Origin: Hyphomonadaceae bacterium
Lineage (GTDB): Bacteria; Pseudomonadota; Alphaproteobacteria; Caulobacterales; Aquidulcibacteraceae
NCBI GenBank assembly: GCA_022841905.1
Contig: JALHQO010000002.1
Span: forward strand, 62,001 to 126,000
Direction: 5' to 3'
DNA: 64,000 nucleotides
Shown: in pieces, positions 34,338-41,104 of the stretch
How positions within the stretch are numbered: the first letter of the stretch is position 1
How the letters are laid out: each line of letters opens with the position of its first letter
Translations under genes and position numbers: made by a program
Notes under the pieces: model-generated
What the model was told of the DNA's origin: nothing
What the model saw: the letters and a program-made list of their open reading frames with translations, nothing else
Database searches by the model: none

Positions 34338-36137
34338 TTAATCGGCGCTGAACGTGGCCGGGTTCGGGCGGGCGGACAAGCGCTCGGCGACCGCCAGCAG
34401 CCGCGTGGCGTCAATCGGTTTGGTGATGAAATCGTCCATGCCGGCGTTGAGCGCCTGGGTGCGCTCGGTTTCACCCGCGTCGGCGGTGAGCGCCACGATC
34501 GGCGCGCGCGCCGAGGGGCCCTCCCCGGTGCGGATTCGCTGCGCCGCTTGCAAGCCGTCGAGACGCGGCATGCGGATATCGAGCAGGATGAGATCGAACG
34601 CCTCGGCCGCAGCGCTTGCGACCGCTTCCTCCCCGTCTTGCGCCAAGCTAACGACGCAGCCGGCGCGCGTCAGCAACGTGCGCGCGAGCAGCGCGTTGAC
34701 GGGATTATCTTCCGCGAGCAGCACGCGCAGGCCGTGCAGGCGTCCAGACGCAGGCATCGCGATGCGCCGATCTGGCGTCGCCTCCTCTTTCGCGGCGCCG
34801 AGCGCGATGTGGATGCGATCGACCAAGGAGCGCCGCCGCACCGGCTTCAGCGTATAGTGTTCAACGCCGGCAGTGCGCGCGCGTTCGATCGCGGCGCGCT
34901 CCTCTTGCGGGACGAGCGCGATCACCGCGCGTGCGTAACGCTTCATCGTGTCGATCTCTTCGGCGCTGACGCCTTCGCGCCAATCGAACAGAATGACATC
35001 GGGTGAATCGTCACACTCGACGATCACGCCGCCGAGCGAAGCGATGGTCGCGCGCAGGGCCTGCGGCAGCACCGGCGACGCGCTCATCACGCACACTTGC
35101 GCGCCATTGAGTGAGCCGATGGACGCCGCTTCAGTGCTCGTCGCCGGCAGCGGCAGTTCAACCCAGAAACTCGCGCCAAAGCCCGGACGGCTGACAACCC
35201 CGACATCGCCGCCCATCGCTTGCGCAAGCTTCTTGACGATAGCAAGGCCCAGACCTGCGCCGCCATGCCGGCGCGCGACACCGGCGTCAGCCTGCGCGAA
35301 TTCTTCGAAGATGAGCGCTTGCTTGTCTGGCCCGACGCCCGGGCCGGTGTCGCGAATGTTAAAACGCATGCGGTCGCCTGGGCGCACGTTCATCTCGATG
35401 ACGACGCCGCCTACCTCCGTAAACTTCACGGCATTGCCGGCCAGATTGAACAGAATTTGCCGCAAGCGGCCTTCATCACCAGTCACGCGCGCCGGCGCAG
35501 TCCCGCGCACGACGACGGCAACCTCCAACCCCTTTGCATGCGCGCGCGGCGACATCAGTTCGGCGACATCCTGCATCGTCGCTTCCGGATCAAACGGCGC
35601 CGATTCGAGCGCGACGTGCCCCGCTTCGAGGCGCGAATAGTCGAGAATCTCGGTGATCAGTTCGAGCAGATGCTCGCCCGATTGCTTGATGGCGCTGACG
35701 TACGTGCGCTCGTTTGGTTCGAGTTTGCCGAAATCAAGCAAGCCGGCCATGCCGAGAATGCCGTTGAGCGGCGTGCGCAATTCGTGTGTCAACGTCGCGA
35801 ACAGCGTAGTCTTGGCGCGCAAGGCGTCTTCAGACGCGCGTGTGTGGCGGGTGATGTCACGCGCCACGCACAGGCGCGCGCCGTCCGGCAAAATCCGCTC
35901 GACCCATTCGAAGCGGCGGCCATCCGGCGCGGCTGCATCGAAGCGGCGCTCACCCTCGACGAAAGCTGGCGCCGCCACTCTGCCCCACGGCGGACGCTGC
36001 GGGCCGATCCATTGCCGGAACGTGGCGCGGAAAGCCGGATTGGCGCGCAACAGCACGCCGTCCGCCGCCAGGATTGCGACCGGATCGGGCAGCGCGTCGA
36101 ACGCATCGAAGGCGGGCGCGGCGGCTGGTTGAGCCAT
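34338..36137 (-). CDS. Hybrid sensor histidine kinase with PAS and receiver domains
   Basis: 599-residue cytosolic signalling protein with no membrane helix. An N-terminal PAS-like domain (about 10-95) leads to a HisKA domain with the phospho-accepting His in LFATLTHELRTPLNGILGMA (about residue 118). The HATPase has an N box LFNLAGNAVKFTE (about 232), a G1 box DTGPGVG (about 262) and a GGAGLGLAIVKKL G2 box (about 290). A degenerate receiver follows (about 340-450; VILFDWREG and HYTLKPVRR remain). A complete receiver ends the protein (about 470-590; LLAEDNPVNALLARTLL, phospho-acceptor in LILLDIRMPRLDG). The signal and target are unknown. Confidence 0.92.
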   Translation of the reverse strand: MAQPAAAPAFDAFDALPDPVAILAADGVLLRANPAFRATFRQWIGPQRPPWGRVAAPAFVEGERRFDAAAPDGRRFEWVERILPDGARLCVARDITRHTRASEDALRAKTTLFATLTHELRTPLNGILGMAGLLDFGKLEPNERTYVSAIKQSGEHLLELITEILDYSRLEAGHVALESAPFDPEATMQDVAELMSPRAHAKGLEVAVVVRGTAPARVTGDEGRLRQILFNLAGNAVKFTEVGGVVIEMNVRPGDRMRFNIRDTGPGVGPDKQALIFEEFAQADAGVARRHGGAGLGLAIVKKLAQAMGGDVGVVSRPGFGASFWVELPLPATSTEAASIGSLNGAQVCVMSASPVLPQALRATIASLGGVIVECDDSPDVILFDWREGVSAEEIDTMKRYARAVIALVPQEERAAIERARTAGVEHYTLKPVRRRSLVDRIHIALGAAKEEATPDRRIAMPASGRLHGLRVLLAEDNPVNALLARTLLTRAGCVVSLAQDGEEAVASAAAEAFDLILLDIRMPRLDGLQAAQRIRTGEGPSARAPIVALTADAGETERTQALNAGMDDFITKPIDATRLLAVAERLSARPNPATFSAD

Positions 36138-36187
36138 CCCCGCATCAAGCGGGTGCCCGGTTAAGAAAGCTTAGCGATCTGGCCGTC

Positions 36188-36877
36188 TCACCCAGCCCGG
36201 ACCATGCCGCCTTGTTCGGCGCCCGCCCATTGCCGCTTCAGGTTGTGCGCGCCGGCCGCTGCGATTTCCAAAGCGCGCTTGGCTTGCTCCTGCCCGCGCA
36301 CGTCGCGCAGATCGGGCACCGCGTCGCCGCCGATGAGATCGCCGCGCCCCGGCGGTTTGATTGCAGCGCCGCCGCGGAAGTGATTGACCAGTGAGAGCAG
36401 CGATGGCGCGGCGATGACTTCGCCGCCAGCCCACGCCGCTTCCGCGCCGCACACTTCAGGGCAGATGAAACCTGCGCCCATCCCATGCGCGGCCATTGCG
36501 GCCGGCAATGCGCCGGGCGCCGGCGCCAACGATCCATCGAGACCAAGCTCGCCAAAGCAAACGACGCCATCGAGCGCGTCGTGCGGCAGCGCGCCGATCG
36601 CCGCCATCATGGCGAGCGCAATCGGCAGATCGTAGTGCGTCCCCTCTTTCGGCAGATCGGCGGGCGCGAGGTTGACGATCAAGCGACCCGGCGGGATCGC
36701 GAGCCCGATCGAGGCAAACGCCGCGCGCACACGCTCGCGCGACTCGGAAACGGCCTTATCCCCGAGGCCAACGATCACGATGCTTGGATTGCCGCCCGTT
36801 AGCTGAACTTGAACTTCGATGCGGCGCGCTTCGAGCCCTGCGAAGGCCACCGTCACCGCGTTTGCACACGTCTGCAT
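36188..36877 (-). pseudogene. comM: comM/yifB remnant, truncated before the ATPase core
   Basis: N-terminal domain of a ComM/YifB Mg-chelatase-like AAA protein, known as a hexameric helicase needed for branch migration in natural transformation. The ATG at 36877 begins MQTCANAVTVAFAGLEARRI, and ALSESRERVRAAF-type sequence and GTHYDLPIALAMM follow normally to RALEIAAAGAHNL (about residue 215). A full-length protein would continue there into Walker A. Here it turns into unrelated sequence (KRQWAGAEQGGMVRAG) and stops, so about 280 residues with the whole ATPase core are missing. The hybrid kinase gene begins 50 bp downstream, so no missing part is hidden nearby. An insertion element also sits just upstream of its start. 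Confidence 0.85.
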
Positions 36878-36887
36878 ATGCCCACCC

Positions 36888-36896
36888 TTATCCACA
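36888..36896 (+). promoter_or_regulatory. Perfect DnaA box just outside the insertion element
   Basis: TTATCCACA, the consensus DnaA binding 9-mer, lies 11 bp upstream of the element's left end and 11 bp upstream of the comM start (on comM's strand it reads TGTGGATAA). It could be a chance site, but two more perfect copies lie inside the element's right end. Confidence 0.45.
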
Positions 36897-36899
36897 GGC

Positions 36900-36907
36900 A
36901 GGGATCC
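36900..36907 (+). repeat. Target-site duplication, left copy (AGGGATCC)
   Basis: AGGGATCC directly abuts the left terminal inverted repeat and is repeated exactly at 41653-41660 directly after the right terminal repeat. An 8-bp direct duplication fits IS1-family transposition, and its perfection suggests a fairly recent insertion. Confidence 0.95.
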
Positions 36908-36927
36908 GGTACTGTCTCAGTTTGAAA
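36908..36927 (+). repeat. Left terminal inverted repeat of the insertion element
   Basis: GGTACTGTCTCAGTTTGAAA, the exact reverse complement of 41633-41652. Confidence 0.95.
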
Positions 36928-36970
36928 TCGATCTGACCTTGACCGGCGTTGAAAAGTAGGCCGGTCCGGG

Positions 36971-36992
36971 CCATGCTTAGCGCAAAGCATGG
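36971..36992 (+). promoter_or_regulatory. Dyad CCATGCTT-N6-AAGCATGG in front of the first passenger gene
   Basis: An 8-bp perfect inverted repeat with a 6-base spacer, ending 11 bp before the ATG at 37003 and overlapping the first bases of its GGAGGG ribosome-binding site. The core ATGCTT-N6-AAGCAT recurs in front of the transposase at 38865-38886. It could be an operator for a shared regulator or an mRNA hairpin that partly hides the ribosome-binding site. Confidence 0.6.
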
Positions 36993-37002
36993 AGGGCCGA
37001 AT

Positions 37003-37179
37003 ATGCGCAAGTTTCTGCTGGGTCTCGCCTGTGGGCTGGTGGTTGGCGTTGTCTGCGTTGCAGGCGTCCAGGCCTACGCCAACAGTTATATGATGGGTTG
37101 GGACGTCGTGCGCGGTGGCAGGGTGATCTGCCAGGACCCTTTCATGTGGACTTCCACACGCGAGATTGAGTGCGACTAA
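37003..37179 (+). CDS. Passenger protein 1, 58-residue single-pass or exported peptide
   Basis: Small protein starting MRKFLLGLACGLVVGVVCVA, a strong N-terminal hydrophobic helix or uncleaved signal. It is followed by a short polar tail with two Cys (GRVICQDPFM and the C-terminal IECD). The ATG at 37003 has a strong GGAGGG site seven bases upstream. Its TAA overlaps the ATG of the next gene (TAATG at 37177-37181), so the two are probably translated together. I recognise no named family; the tail is presumably on the outer side of the membrane. First gene inside the left end of the element. Confidence 0.72.
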   Translation: MRKFLLGLACGLVVGVVCVAGVQAYANSYMMGWDVVRGGRVICQDPFMWTSTREIECD

Positions 37180-37412
37180 TGCCTAAAGGCCCACGCGGAG
37201 AGAAGCGCCCTACAGACGTCATAGGCGCCGCCATTAAAGTCGGCAGGCTTGCTGTTGGCGATGATACGGAAGAACTGAAAGACGATGGCAAAGACCCCGC
37301 TGCTAAAGCGCTAGGGGCTAAGGGCGGGGCGGCGCGGGCTAAGAGCCTCAGCGCGACTAAGCGCTCAGAGATCGCGAAGAAAGCCGCCAAGTCGCGCTGG
37401 AAGAAGAGCTAG
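37179..37412 (+). CDS. Passenger protein 2, 77-residue basic protein
   Basis: Small cytosolic, Lys/Ala-rich protein: MPKGPRGEKRPTDVIGAAIK at the N-terminus, an acidic middle (DDTEELKDDGKDPAAKALGA) and a basic C-terminus (GGAARAKSLSATKRSEIAKK followed by AAKSRW). The C-terminal motif recalls short histone-H1-like or KGG-type nucleic-acid-associated peptides. It is shared with the N-terminus of the RhuM-family protein in the same element. Similar small proteins are, as I recall, annotated as hypothetical in many alphaproteobacteria. It is coupled to the upstream gene (TAATG). Its stop overlaps that of the convergent 69-residue gene through CTAG at 37409-37412. Confidence 0.75.
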   Translation: MPKGPRGEKRPTDVIGAAIKVGRLAVGDDTEELKDDGKDPAAKALGAKGGAARAKSLSATKRSEIAKKAAKSRWKKS

Positions 37413-37618
37413 CGCTGGCTGACGGCTACATGAGCGAGCTTGGCATTGATCGCCTGCGCTAATGCCTTCGCTTCGTCGAACGTAGTTCCCGCCTTCAAGG
37501 TGAGGTCAGCGCAAAGCTGCTGGGGATCGGACGTTCCGATAAGCAAGGATAAGCGTCCGGCCCCATCATCACGGATATAGGCTTTGTCCAACGGGTACTT
37601 TGGTTTGCGAGATGCCAT
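37409..37618 (-). CDS. Passenger protein 3, 69-residue hypothetical protein
   Basis: Starts MASRKPKYPLDKAYIRDDGA and continues to a short alpha/beta-like protein with FDEAKALAQAINAKLAHVAV at the end. No family is recognised. The ATG at 37618 is four bases after the RhuM gene stop, and the AAGGAG at the end of the RhuM coding region serves as its ribosome-binding site. It therefore looks like the second cistron of a RhuM-plus-partner operon. That layout resembles two-gene toxin-antitoxin or effector-immunity units, but nothing else supports that role. Confidence 0.65.
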   Translation of the reverse strand: MASRKPKYPLDKAYIRDDGAGRLSLLIGTSDPQQLCADLTLKAGTTFDEAKALAQAINAKLAHVAVSQR

Positions 37619-37622
37619 TGCA

Positions 37623-38777
37623 CTACTCCTTCTTCTTTCGCGCGGCCCGCTTTTTGGTGGCAATTGCGCGAGCCTGACCAAGCAAATCTGAGACAGCCAA
37701 TTCGCCTTGATCTTCGCGCTCAAGGCGCTGGCGTTCTTTATAAACTGCGATCTCCAACGCGGCCTTTTCCTTTGCTAGAGCCATGGAAATGCGACCACGA
37801 TGTTGAGACGGGATGAGTGGACGCCCATCAAGTTGGATGAAGGCGCGCATCTTATCCAGGAACTGCGAGATTGTGGTTGGCTTTCGTTGTTCTGCTTGGC
37901 TTTCGAAGAATTCAAGCGTTGCGCTAGTCAGAATGTTGAGCGCGTTAATCTCGCCTTCTGCATAGTAGTTCTTGGCGACCTTTGCTTCATCGGCGCGCGG
38001 CATCTCACCCTCAAAGTGCATCACGCCAGCGTTAGGTTTGGATGCGTCAACGCGATGGTAGATAACCTCGGCGGCCGTTTCTTGCGTGACGGCCCAGTGC
38101 ATGGCGTTCTGGATCGTGGCGAAAAAATTCTCCTTCGCGGTATCATCCATGACGTGGAAATCGCTGCAAAACCGCGCGAGTTCGAGCACACGCGTCCACA
38201 TTCGCTTCTCTGAACTGCGAATGTCGCGAATGCGAGATAGCAGTTCTTCAAAATAATCTGGGCGCCCGTCCGGATTTTTCATGCGGGCGTCGTCGATGAC
38301 GAAACCCTTGATCATGTACTGCTTGAGGATGTTTCGAGCCCAGATGCGGAACCGAGTGCCGTTCTTCGACGACACGCGCATACCCAAAGAGATGATCGCT
38401 TCTAGCTCGTGGAGCGAGGTATCGTATGCCTTGCCATCAGCGGCAGTTATCAACTCCCGCTTGATAACTGAATCACGCTCCAGTTCGCCTTCGCGAAAAA
38501 TGTTAATCAAGTGTTTACTGACGTTTTGAACCGATACGTCGAACATCTCTGCGAGTTGGCGTTGTGTGGCCCACATCGTGTCGCCGTCAAAGCGAAGTTC
38601 GACCTGAGTGCCGCGCTCGTTCGTGTAAACGACCATGTCATGACCCGTTCGCACGTCGGGCCCGCCTTCCGACCAGCGCGCTCTCGCTGCTTCCGCCGCA
38701 ATCTCTGATCGCCGCTCTGGCGTCAGCGACTCGGCGCGCGCCTTGCCCGCTCTCGCCTTGGGATCATCGTCCGCCAT
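37623..38777 (-). CDS. RhuM-family protein with N-terminal basic Ala-rich motif
   Basis: 384-residue protein. Residues about 45-155 form the RhuM core with a Bro/KilA-like DNA-binding look: VELRFDGDTMWATQRQLAEM, FDVSVQNVSKHLINIFREGE, then TRFRIWARNILKQYMIKGFV. The second half has FFATIQNAMHWAVTQETAAE and EINALNILTSATLEFFESQA, typical of the family. RhuM was named from a Salmonella pathogenicity island and its biochemical function is unknown. Unusually, residues about 8-36 (GKARAESLTPERRSEIAAEA, then ARARW) repeat a motif seen in the 77-residue passenger protein. It is divergent from the transposase, with the ATG at 38777. Confidence 0.85.
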   Translation of the reverse strand: MADDDPKARAGKARAESLTPERRSEIAAEAARARWSEGGPDVRTGHDMVVYTNERGTQVELRFDGDTMWATQRQLAEMFDVSVQNVSKHLINIFREGELERDSVIKRELITAADGKAYDTSLHELEAIISLGMRVSSKNGTRFRIWARNILKQYMIKGFVIDDARMKNPDGRPDYFEELLSRIRDIRSSEKRMWTRVLELARFCSDFHVMDDTAKENFFATIQNAMHWAVTQETAAEVIYHRVDASKPNAGVMHFEGEMPRADEAKVAKNYYAEGEINALNILTSATLEFFESQAEQRKPTTISQFLDKMRAFIQLDGRPLIPSQHRGRISMALAKEKAALEIAVYKERQRLEREDQGELAVSDLLGQARAIATKKRAARKKKE

Positions 38778-38864
38778 TCGTTAACTCCGGATTCATGCTT
38801 ACAGCGTCTGCTTGCGGCTGCTTGCAGGGTATGCCTGCACGGCGAGTCGGGCAAGGGGTTTGCG

Positions 38865-38886
38865 TTATGCTTGACGCTAAGCATAA
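38865..38886 (+). promoter_or_regulatory. Dyad TTATGCTT-N6-AAGCATAA over the transposase -35 region
   Basis: An 8-bp perfect inverted repeat with a 6-base spacer that covers the -35 hexamer of the transposase promoter. The ATGCTT-N6-AAGCAT core is identical to that at 36971-36992. Its position would allow repression of transposase transcription by a dimeric regulator, possibly also touching the divergent RhuM promoter. Confidence 0.65.
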
Positions 38887-38899
38887 AGTTCAGTATAAG
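38871..38899 (+). promoter_or_regulatory. Sigma-70 type promoter of the transposase
   Basis: TTGACG at 38871-38876 and TATAAG at 38894-38899 are separated by exactly 17 bp. Transcription would be expected to begin around 38905-38907, that is at or next to the ATG at 38906. The mRNA may therefore be leaderless or nearly so. The GGGAGG at 38899-38904 would then lie mostly upstream of the start site. Confidence 0.65.
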
Positions 38900-38905
38900 G
38901 GAGGC

Positions 38906-39793
38906 ATGGCAAACGTGCTGCCCCTCGCGAAACGCGTTCAAATCCTGAACCTGCTCAATGAGGGCATGTCGATGCGGGCGATCTCCCGCGTCGCTGACGT
39001 GAGCATCAATACCGTCTCCAAGCTTCTGGTGGACGCGGGCGAGACTTGCCTCGATCTGCACGATCAACTCGTGACGCACGTTCAGTCCAAGAATGTTCAA
39101 TGCGATGAGATTTGGTCGTTCTGCTACGCCAAGCAGCGCAACGTCCCGGACGCGAAGGCCGCGCCCTATGGCGCTGGCGACGTCTGGACGTGGACGGCGC
39201 TTGATAGCGACTCCAAGCTGATCATCTCTTATCTCGCCTCAGGCCGCACGCAGGGCGCGGCTATCGCCTTCATGGAAGATGTTGCGCGCCGCATCACTGG
39301 CCGCGTCCAGCTCACCACGGACGGCCATGGCTCGTATCCCTACGCCGTGCACGTCGCGTTCGGCAAAAACATCGATTTCGCGCAGCTCATCAAAACCTAT
39401 GCCGGCGAAACTGGCAGCGGCCCTGAGCGCAAATACTCTCCCCCGGTCTGCACCGGCGCCTACAAGAAAATCCGCCAAGGCAATCCGGATGAATCGAAGA
39501 TCTCAACGTCTCACGTTGAGCGCGCGAACCTGACCATGCGGATGGGAATGCGCCGCTTTACGCGCCTGACCAACGGTCACTCTAAAAAGTACGCCAACCA
39601 CATTTACGCGCTGGCGCTTTTCTTCATGCACTACAATTTCGTGCGCCAGCACAAGGCGCACAAACTCTCGCCCGCGATGGCGGCCGGAATTACCGATCGC
39701 CTTTGGTCGATGGAAGATATCGCGGAGCGGATCGATATCCGCGCTAACGCGCCCAAGGCGCGCGGACCCTACAAGAAAAGGAATGCAGAATGA
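38906..39793 (+). CDS. IS1-family (ISMhu11-type) DDE transposase
   Basis: 295-residue transposase from the ATG at 38906 (MANVLPLAKRVQILNLLNEG). The N-terminal helix-turn-helix is SMRAISRVADVSINTVSKLL (about residues 20-40). The catalytic acids are Asp in VQCDEIWSFCYAKQR (about 70), Asp in QLTTDGHGSYPYAV (about 135) and Glu in STSHVERANLTMRMGMRRFT (about 205). FALFFMHYNFVRQHK-type sequence follows (ALFFMHYNFVRQHKAHKLSP), which is usual for these transposases. The reading frame is uninterrupted. The frame is open upstream to 38564 but overlaps the RhuM gene and is not transposase-like there. The stop overlaps the start of the next gene. Confidence 0.93.
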   Translation: MANVLPLAKRVQILNLLNEGMSMRAISRVADVSINTVSKLLVDAGETCLDLHDQLVTHVQSKNVQCDEIWSFCYAKQRNVPDAKAAPYGAGDVWTWTALDSDSKLIISYLASGRTQGAAIAFMEDVARRITGRVQLTTDGHGSYPYAVHVAFGKNIDFAQLIKTYAGETGSGPERKYSPPVCTGAYKKIRQGNPDESKISTSHVERANLTMRMGMRRFTRLTNGHSKKYANHIYALALFFMHYNFVRQHKAHKLSPAMAAGITDRLWSMEDIAERIDIRANAPKARGPYKKRNAE

Positions 39794-40056
39794 GCGGCGC
39801 AACCAAACCTGATCACCTTGAAGTATCGTACATCAACACCACCGCGCTTATCCTTGATATGCTGGTTGCGGGCGGAACGGTGCCAGTACACGCTCTAACG
39901 CAGTCGCTGACCGAACTTGAGGCGATGTGCGCGAACGGCGGTTACGGCCAATCGGTTGCGCACATGCAGCACTTTCGCGAGTTTCTCGAACAGCGCGCAG
40001 TTCAGCGAGCAGCAGCGCAATCTCTGATGCAGGAACCACCAGAAGGGTCGGCGTAA
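39790..40056 (+). CDS. Passenger protein 4, 88-residue hypothetical protein coupled to the transposase
   Basis: Starts MSGATKPDHLEVSYINTTAL and is mainly helical (SLTELEAMCANGGYGQ, HFREFLEQRAVQRAAAQSLM). The ATG at 39790 overlaps the transposase TGA by four bases (ATGA), implying coupled translation. I recognise no family. An ORF tied so closely to a transposase could be an accessory or regulatory factor for transposition; that is inference. Confidence 0.65.
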   Translation: MSGATKPDHLEVSYINTTALILDMLVAGGTVPVHALTQSLTELEAMCANGGYGQSVAHMQHFREFLEQRAVQRAAAQSLMQEPPEGSA

Positions 40057-40083
40057 GCAAAATCATCGGTGCGAAAATCATAA

Positions 40084-40110
40084 CCCCATTATGGGGCCGT
40101 TCGTTTTGAG
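40084..40110 (+). terminator. Short hairpin between the transposase operon and the DUF4760 gene
   Basis: CCCCA at 40084-40088 pairs with TGGGG at 40092-40096 around TTA, followed by CCGTTCGTTTT. It is a weak candidate terminator for the plus-strand transposase operon, placed between two convergent transcription units. Confidence 0.35.
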
Positions 40111-40125
40111 CGCGGGGTTGCTACT

Positions 40126-40884
40126 TTAGTTGTCTTGATGCGCGCGCGATGCGGCCCGTTGCTCAGCACGGATTTCTTCGTGCCACCGCTCTGCGAGCGC
40201 CTGAAACTCGATGTAAGCGTTTGGGAATTTCTGCTGCATCCACTCCACGAGCGGCTGAAGCTCGCGCCAGTCTTTGACCAGAGTCGCACGCCACCAGCGC
40301 TTATACATGCGCTCGTCGATGGCACCCGTTTGAATGCCGATCGCGAACGTCTCATATCGATTGAGAACCGCAAAAATGGCAGCTTTCGTTTCCAGCCACC
40401 GTTTCTCTTCGATTTCCCAAAACTCGGCCCAGCACTTGTCGCGCCACTGTTTTTTGGTCCCCTTGAAAACCCTAGGAGCTGTGGGGGCCTGCCACTTCGC
40501 CTTTGTCCGCTTTTGATGATCATTCAGCGTGTCGTAATTGGCGAGCCTGTCGCCGTTATCGTCGCGCACGGATCTAAACAACGTCCGCTGAAGGCCGACG
40601 GTCGTGTCAGTATGCTCCTGAAAAATGTGGGACATTGTATTGTTGCGAGCGGCTGTTGTGCGTGTCTCAACGTAAAGCGCGCGCGCATACACGAGCGATG
40701 CGAGAAAGATGATCGCTTGCGCAATTTCGCCAACTGCGCCCCAGCTCTCGGAGTACCTGACGAAATTAGTTGAGAGGGAGTTGAAAAACGGCGGCCAGAT
40801 GAACGGCAGCATGCTGCCGATTATCACCAATACAATCGCCGTAACTACGCGCAGCGCGTAGCGCAGAAACTTCTTACGCGGCAT
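40126..40884 (-). CDS. DUF4760-like membrane protein (passenger)
   Basis: 252-residue protein with two N-terminal transmembrane helices (about residues 10-32 and 50-72, AIVLVIIGSMLPFIWPPF and GEIAQAIIFLASLVYARALY). A long cytosolic helical domain follows. The latter carries AIFAVLNRYETFAIGIQTGA and DERMYKRWWRATLVKDWREL, the pattern of DUF4760 proteins, whose function is unknown. A similar two-helix-plus-helical-domain layout is seen in some membrane-anchored defence effectors, but that parallel is only architectural. The ATG at 40884 has no close gene upstream. Base composition is visibly lower in G+C than the host genes. Confidence 0.75.
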   Translation of the reverse strand: MPRKKFLRYALRVVTAIVLVIIGSMLPFIWPPFFNSLSTNFVRYSESWGAVGEIAQAIIFLASLVYARALYVETRTTAARNNTMSHIFQEHTDTTVGLQRTLFRSVRDDNGDRLANYDTLNDHQKRTKAKWQAPTAPRVFKGTKKQWRDKCWAEFWEIEEKRWLETKAAIFAVLNRYETFAIGIQTGAIDERMYKRWWRATLVKDWRELQPLVEWMQQKFPNAYIEFQALAERWHEEIRAEQRAASRAHQDN

Positions 40885-40983
40885 CCCCGAGAGCCTCCCC
40901 GCTCGTTTAGGTTGAGGCGGAGATTCACGAGTTCTTTACATTAGGGAATAGTGTTCGCGGATTGGGGGAAGAAGTGGGGAGGA

Positions 40984-41016
40984 GCTAAGGGTGGGGCGTT
41001 GGCCCCTTCCCTTAGC
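40984..41016 (-). terminator. Strong hairpin at the end of the 23-residue microprotein gene
   Basis: GCTAAGGG at 40984-40991 pairs with CCCTTAGC at 41009-41016, and GGGGC at 40993-40997 pairs with GCCCC at 41002-41006, with a small internal bulge and a GTTG loop. On the minus strand it begins inside the stop codon of the microprotein and could stop transcription before the DUF4760 gene. There is no T-tract. Confidence 0.4.
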
Positions 41017-41083
41017 CCATACCCTCGGCGCCCAGAGCGGCGGCGACGGCGACGGCGACGGCGACGATGTTGTACTTCGTCAT
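41012..41083 (-). CDS. 23-residue hydrophobic microprotein (candidate)
   Basis: A tiny reading frame starting MTKYNIVAVAVAVAVAAALG and ending after AEGMG. It has a well-placed AAGGAG ribosome-binding site seven bases before the ATG at 41083 and a promoter-like pair (TTTCAC, 17 bp, TATATG) about 22 bp further upstream. The Val-Ala run comes from a GTCGCC hexamer repeat (four copies), so it may be slippage-prone. The product would be a short hydrophobic membrane-spanning or membrane-lying peptide, reminiscent of type I toxin peptides. This is inference; no homologue is known to me. Confidence 0.5.
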   Translation of the reverse strand: MTKYNIVAVAVAVAAALGAEGMG

Positions 41084-41104
41084 TCTCGTTCTCCTTCAAT
41101 CCCT

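Noticed and set aside
38564-38905. Extended N-terminus of the transposase from 38564
   Set aside because: The extra residues overlap the RhuM gene in antisense, are Pro/Arg/Ser-rich and precede a good promoter and the conserved transposase start at 38906.
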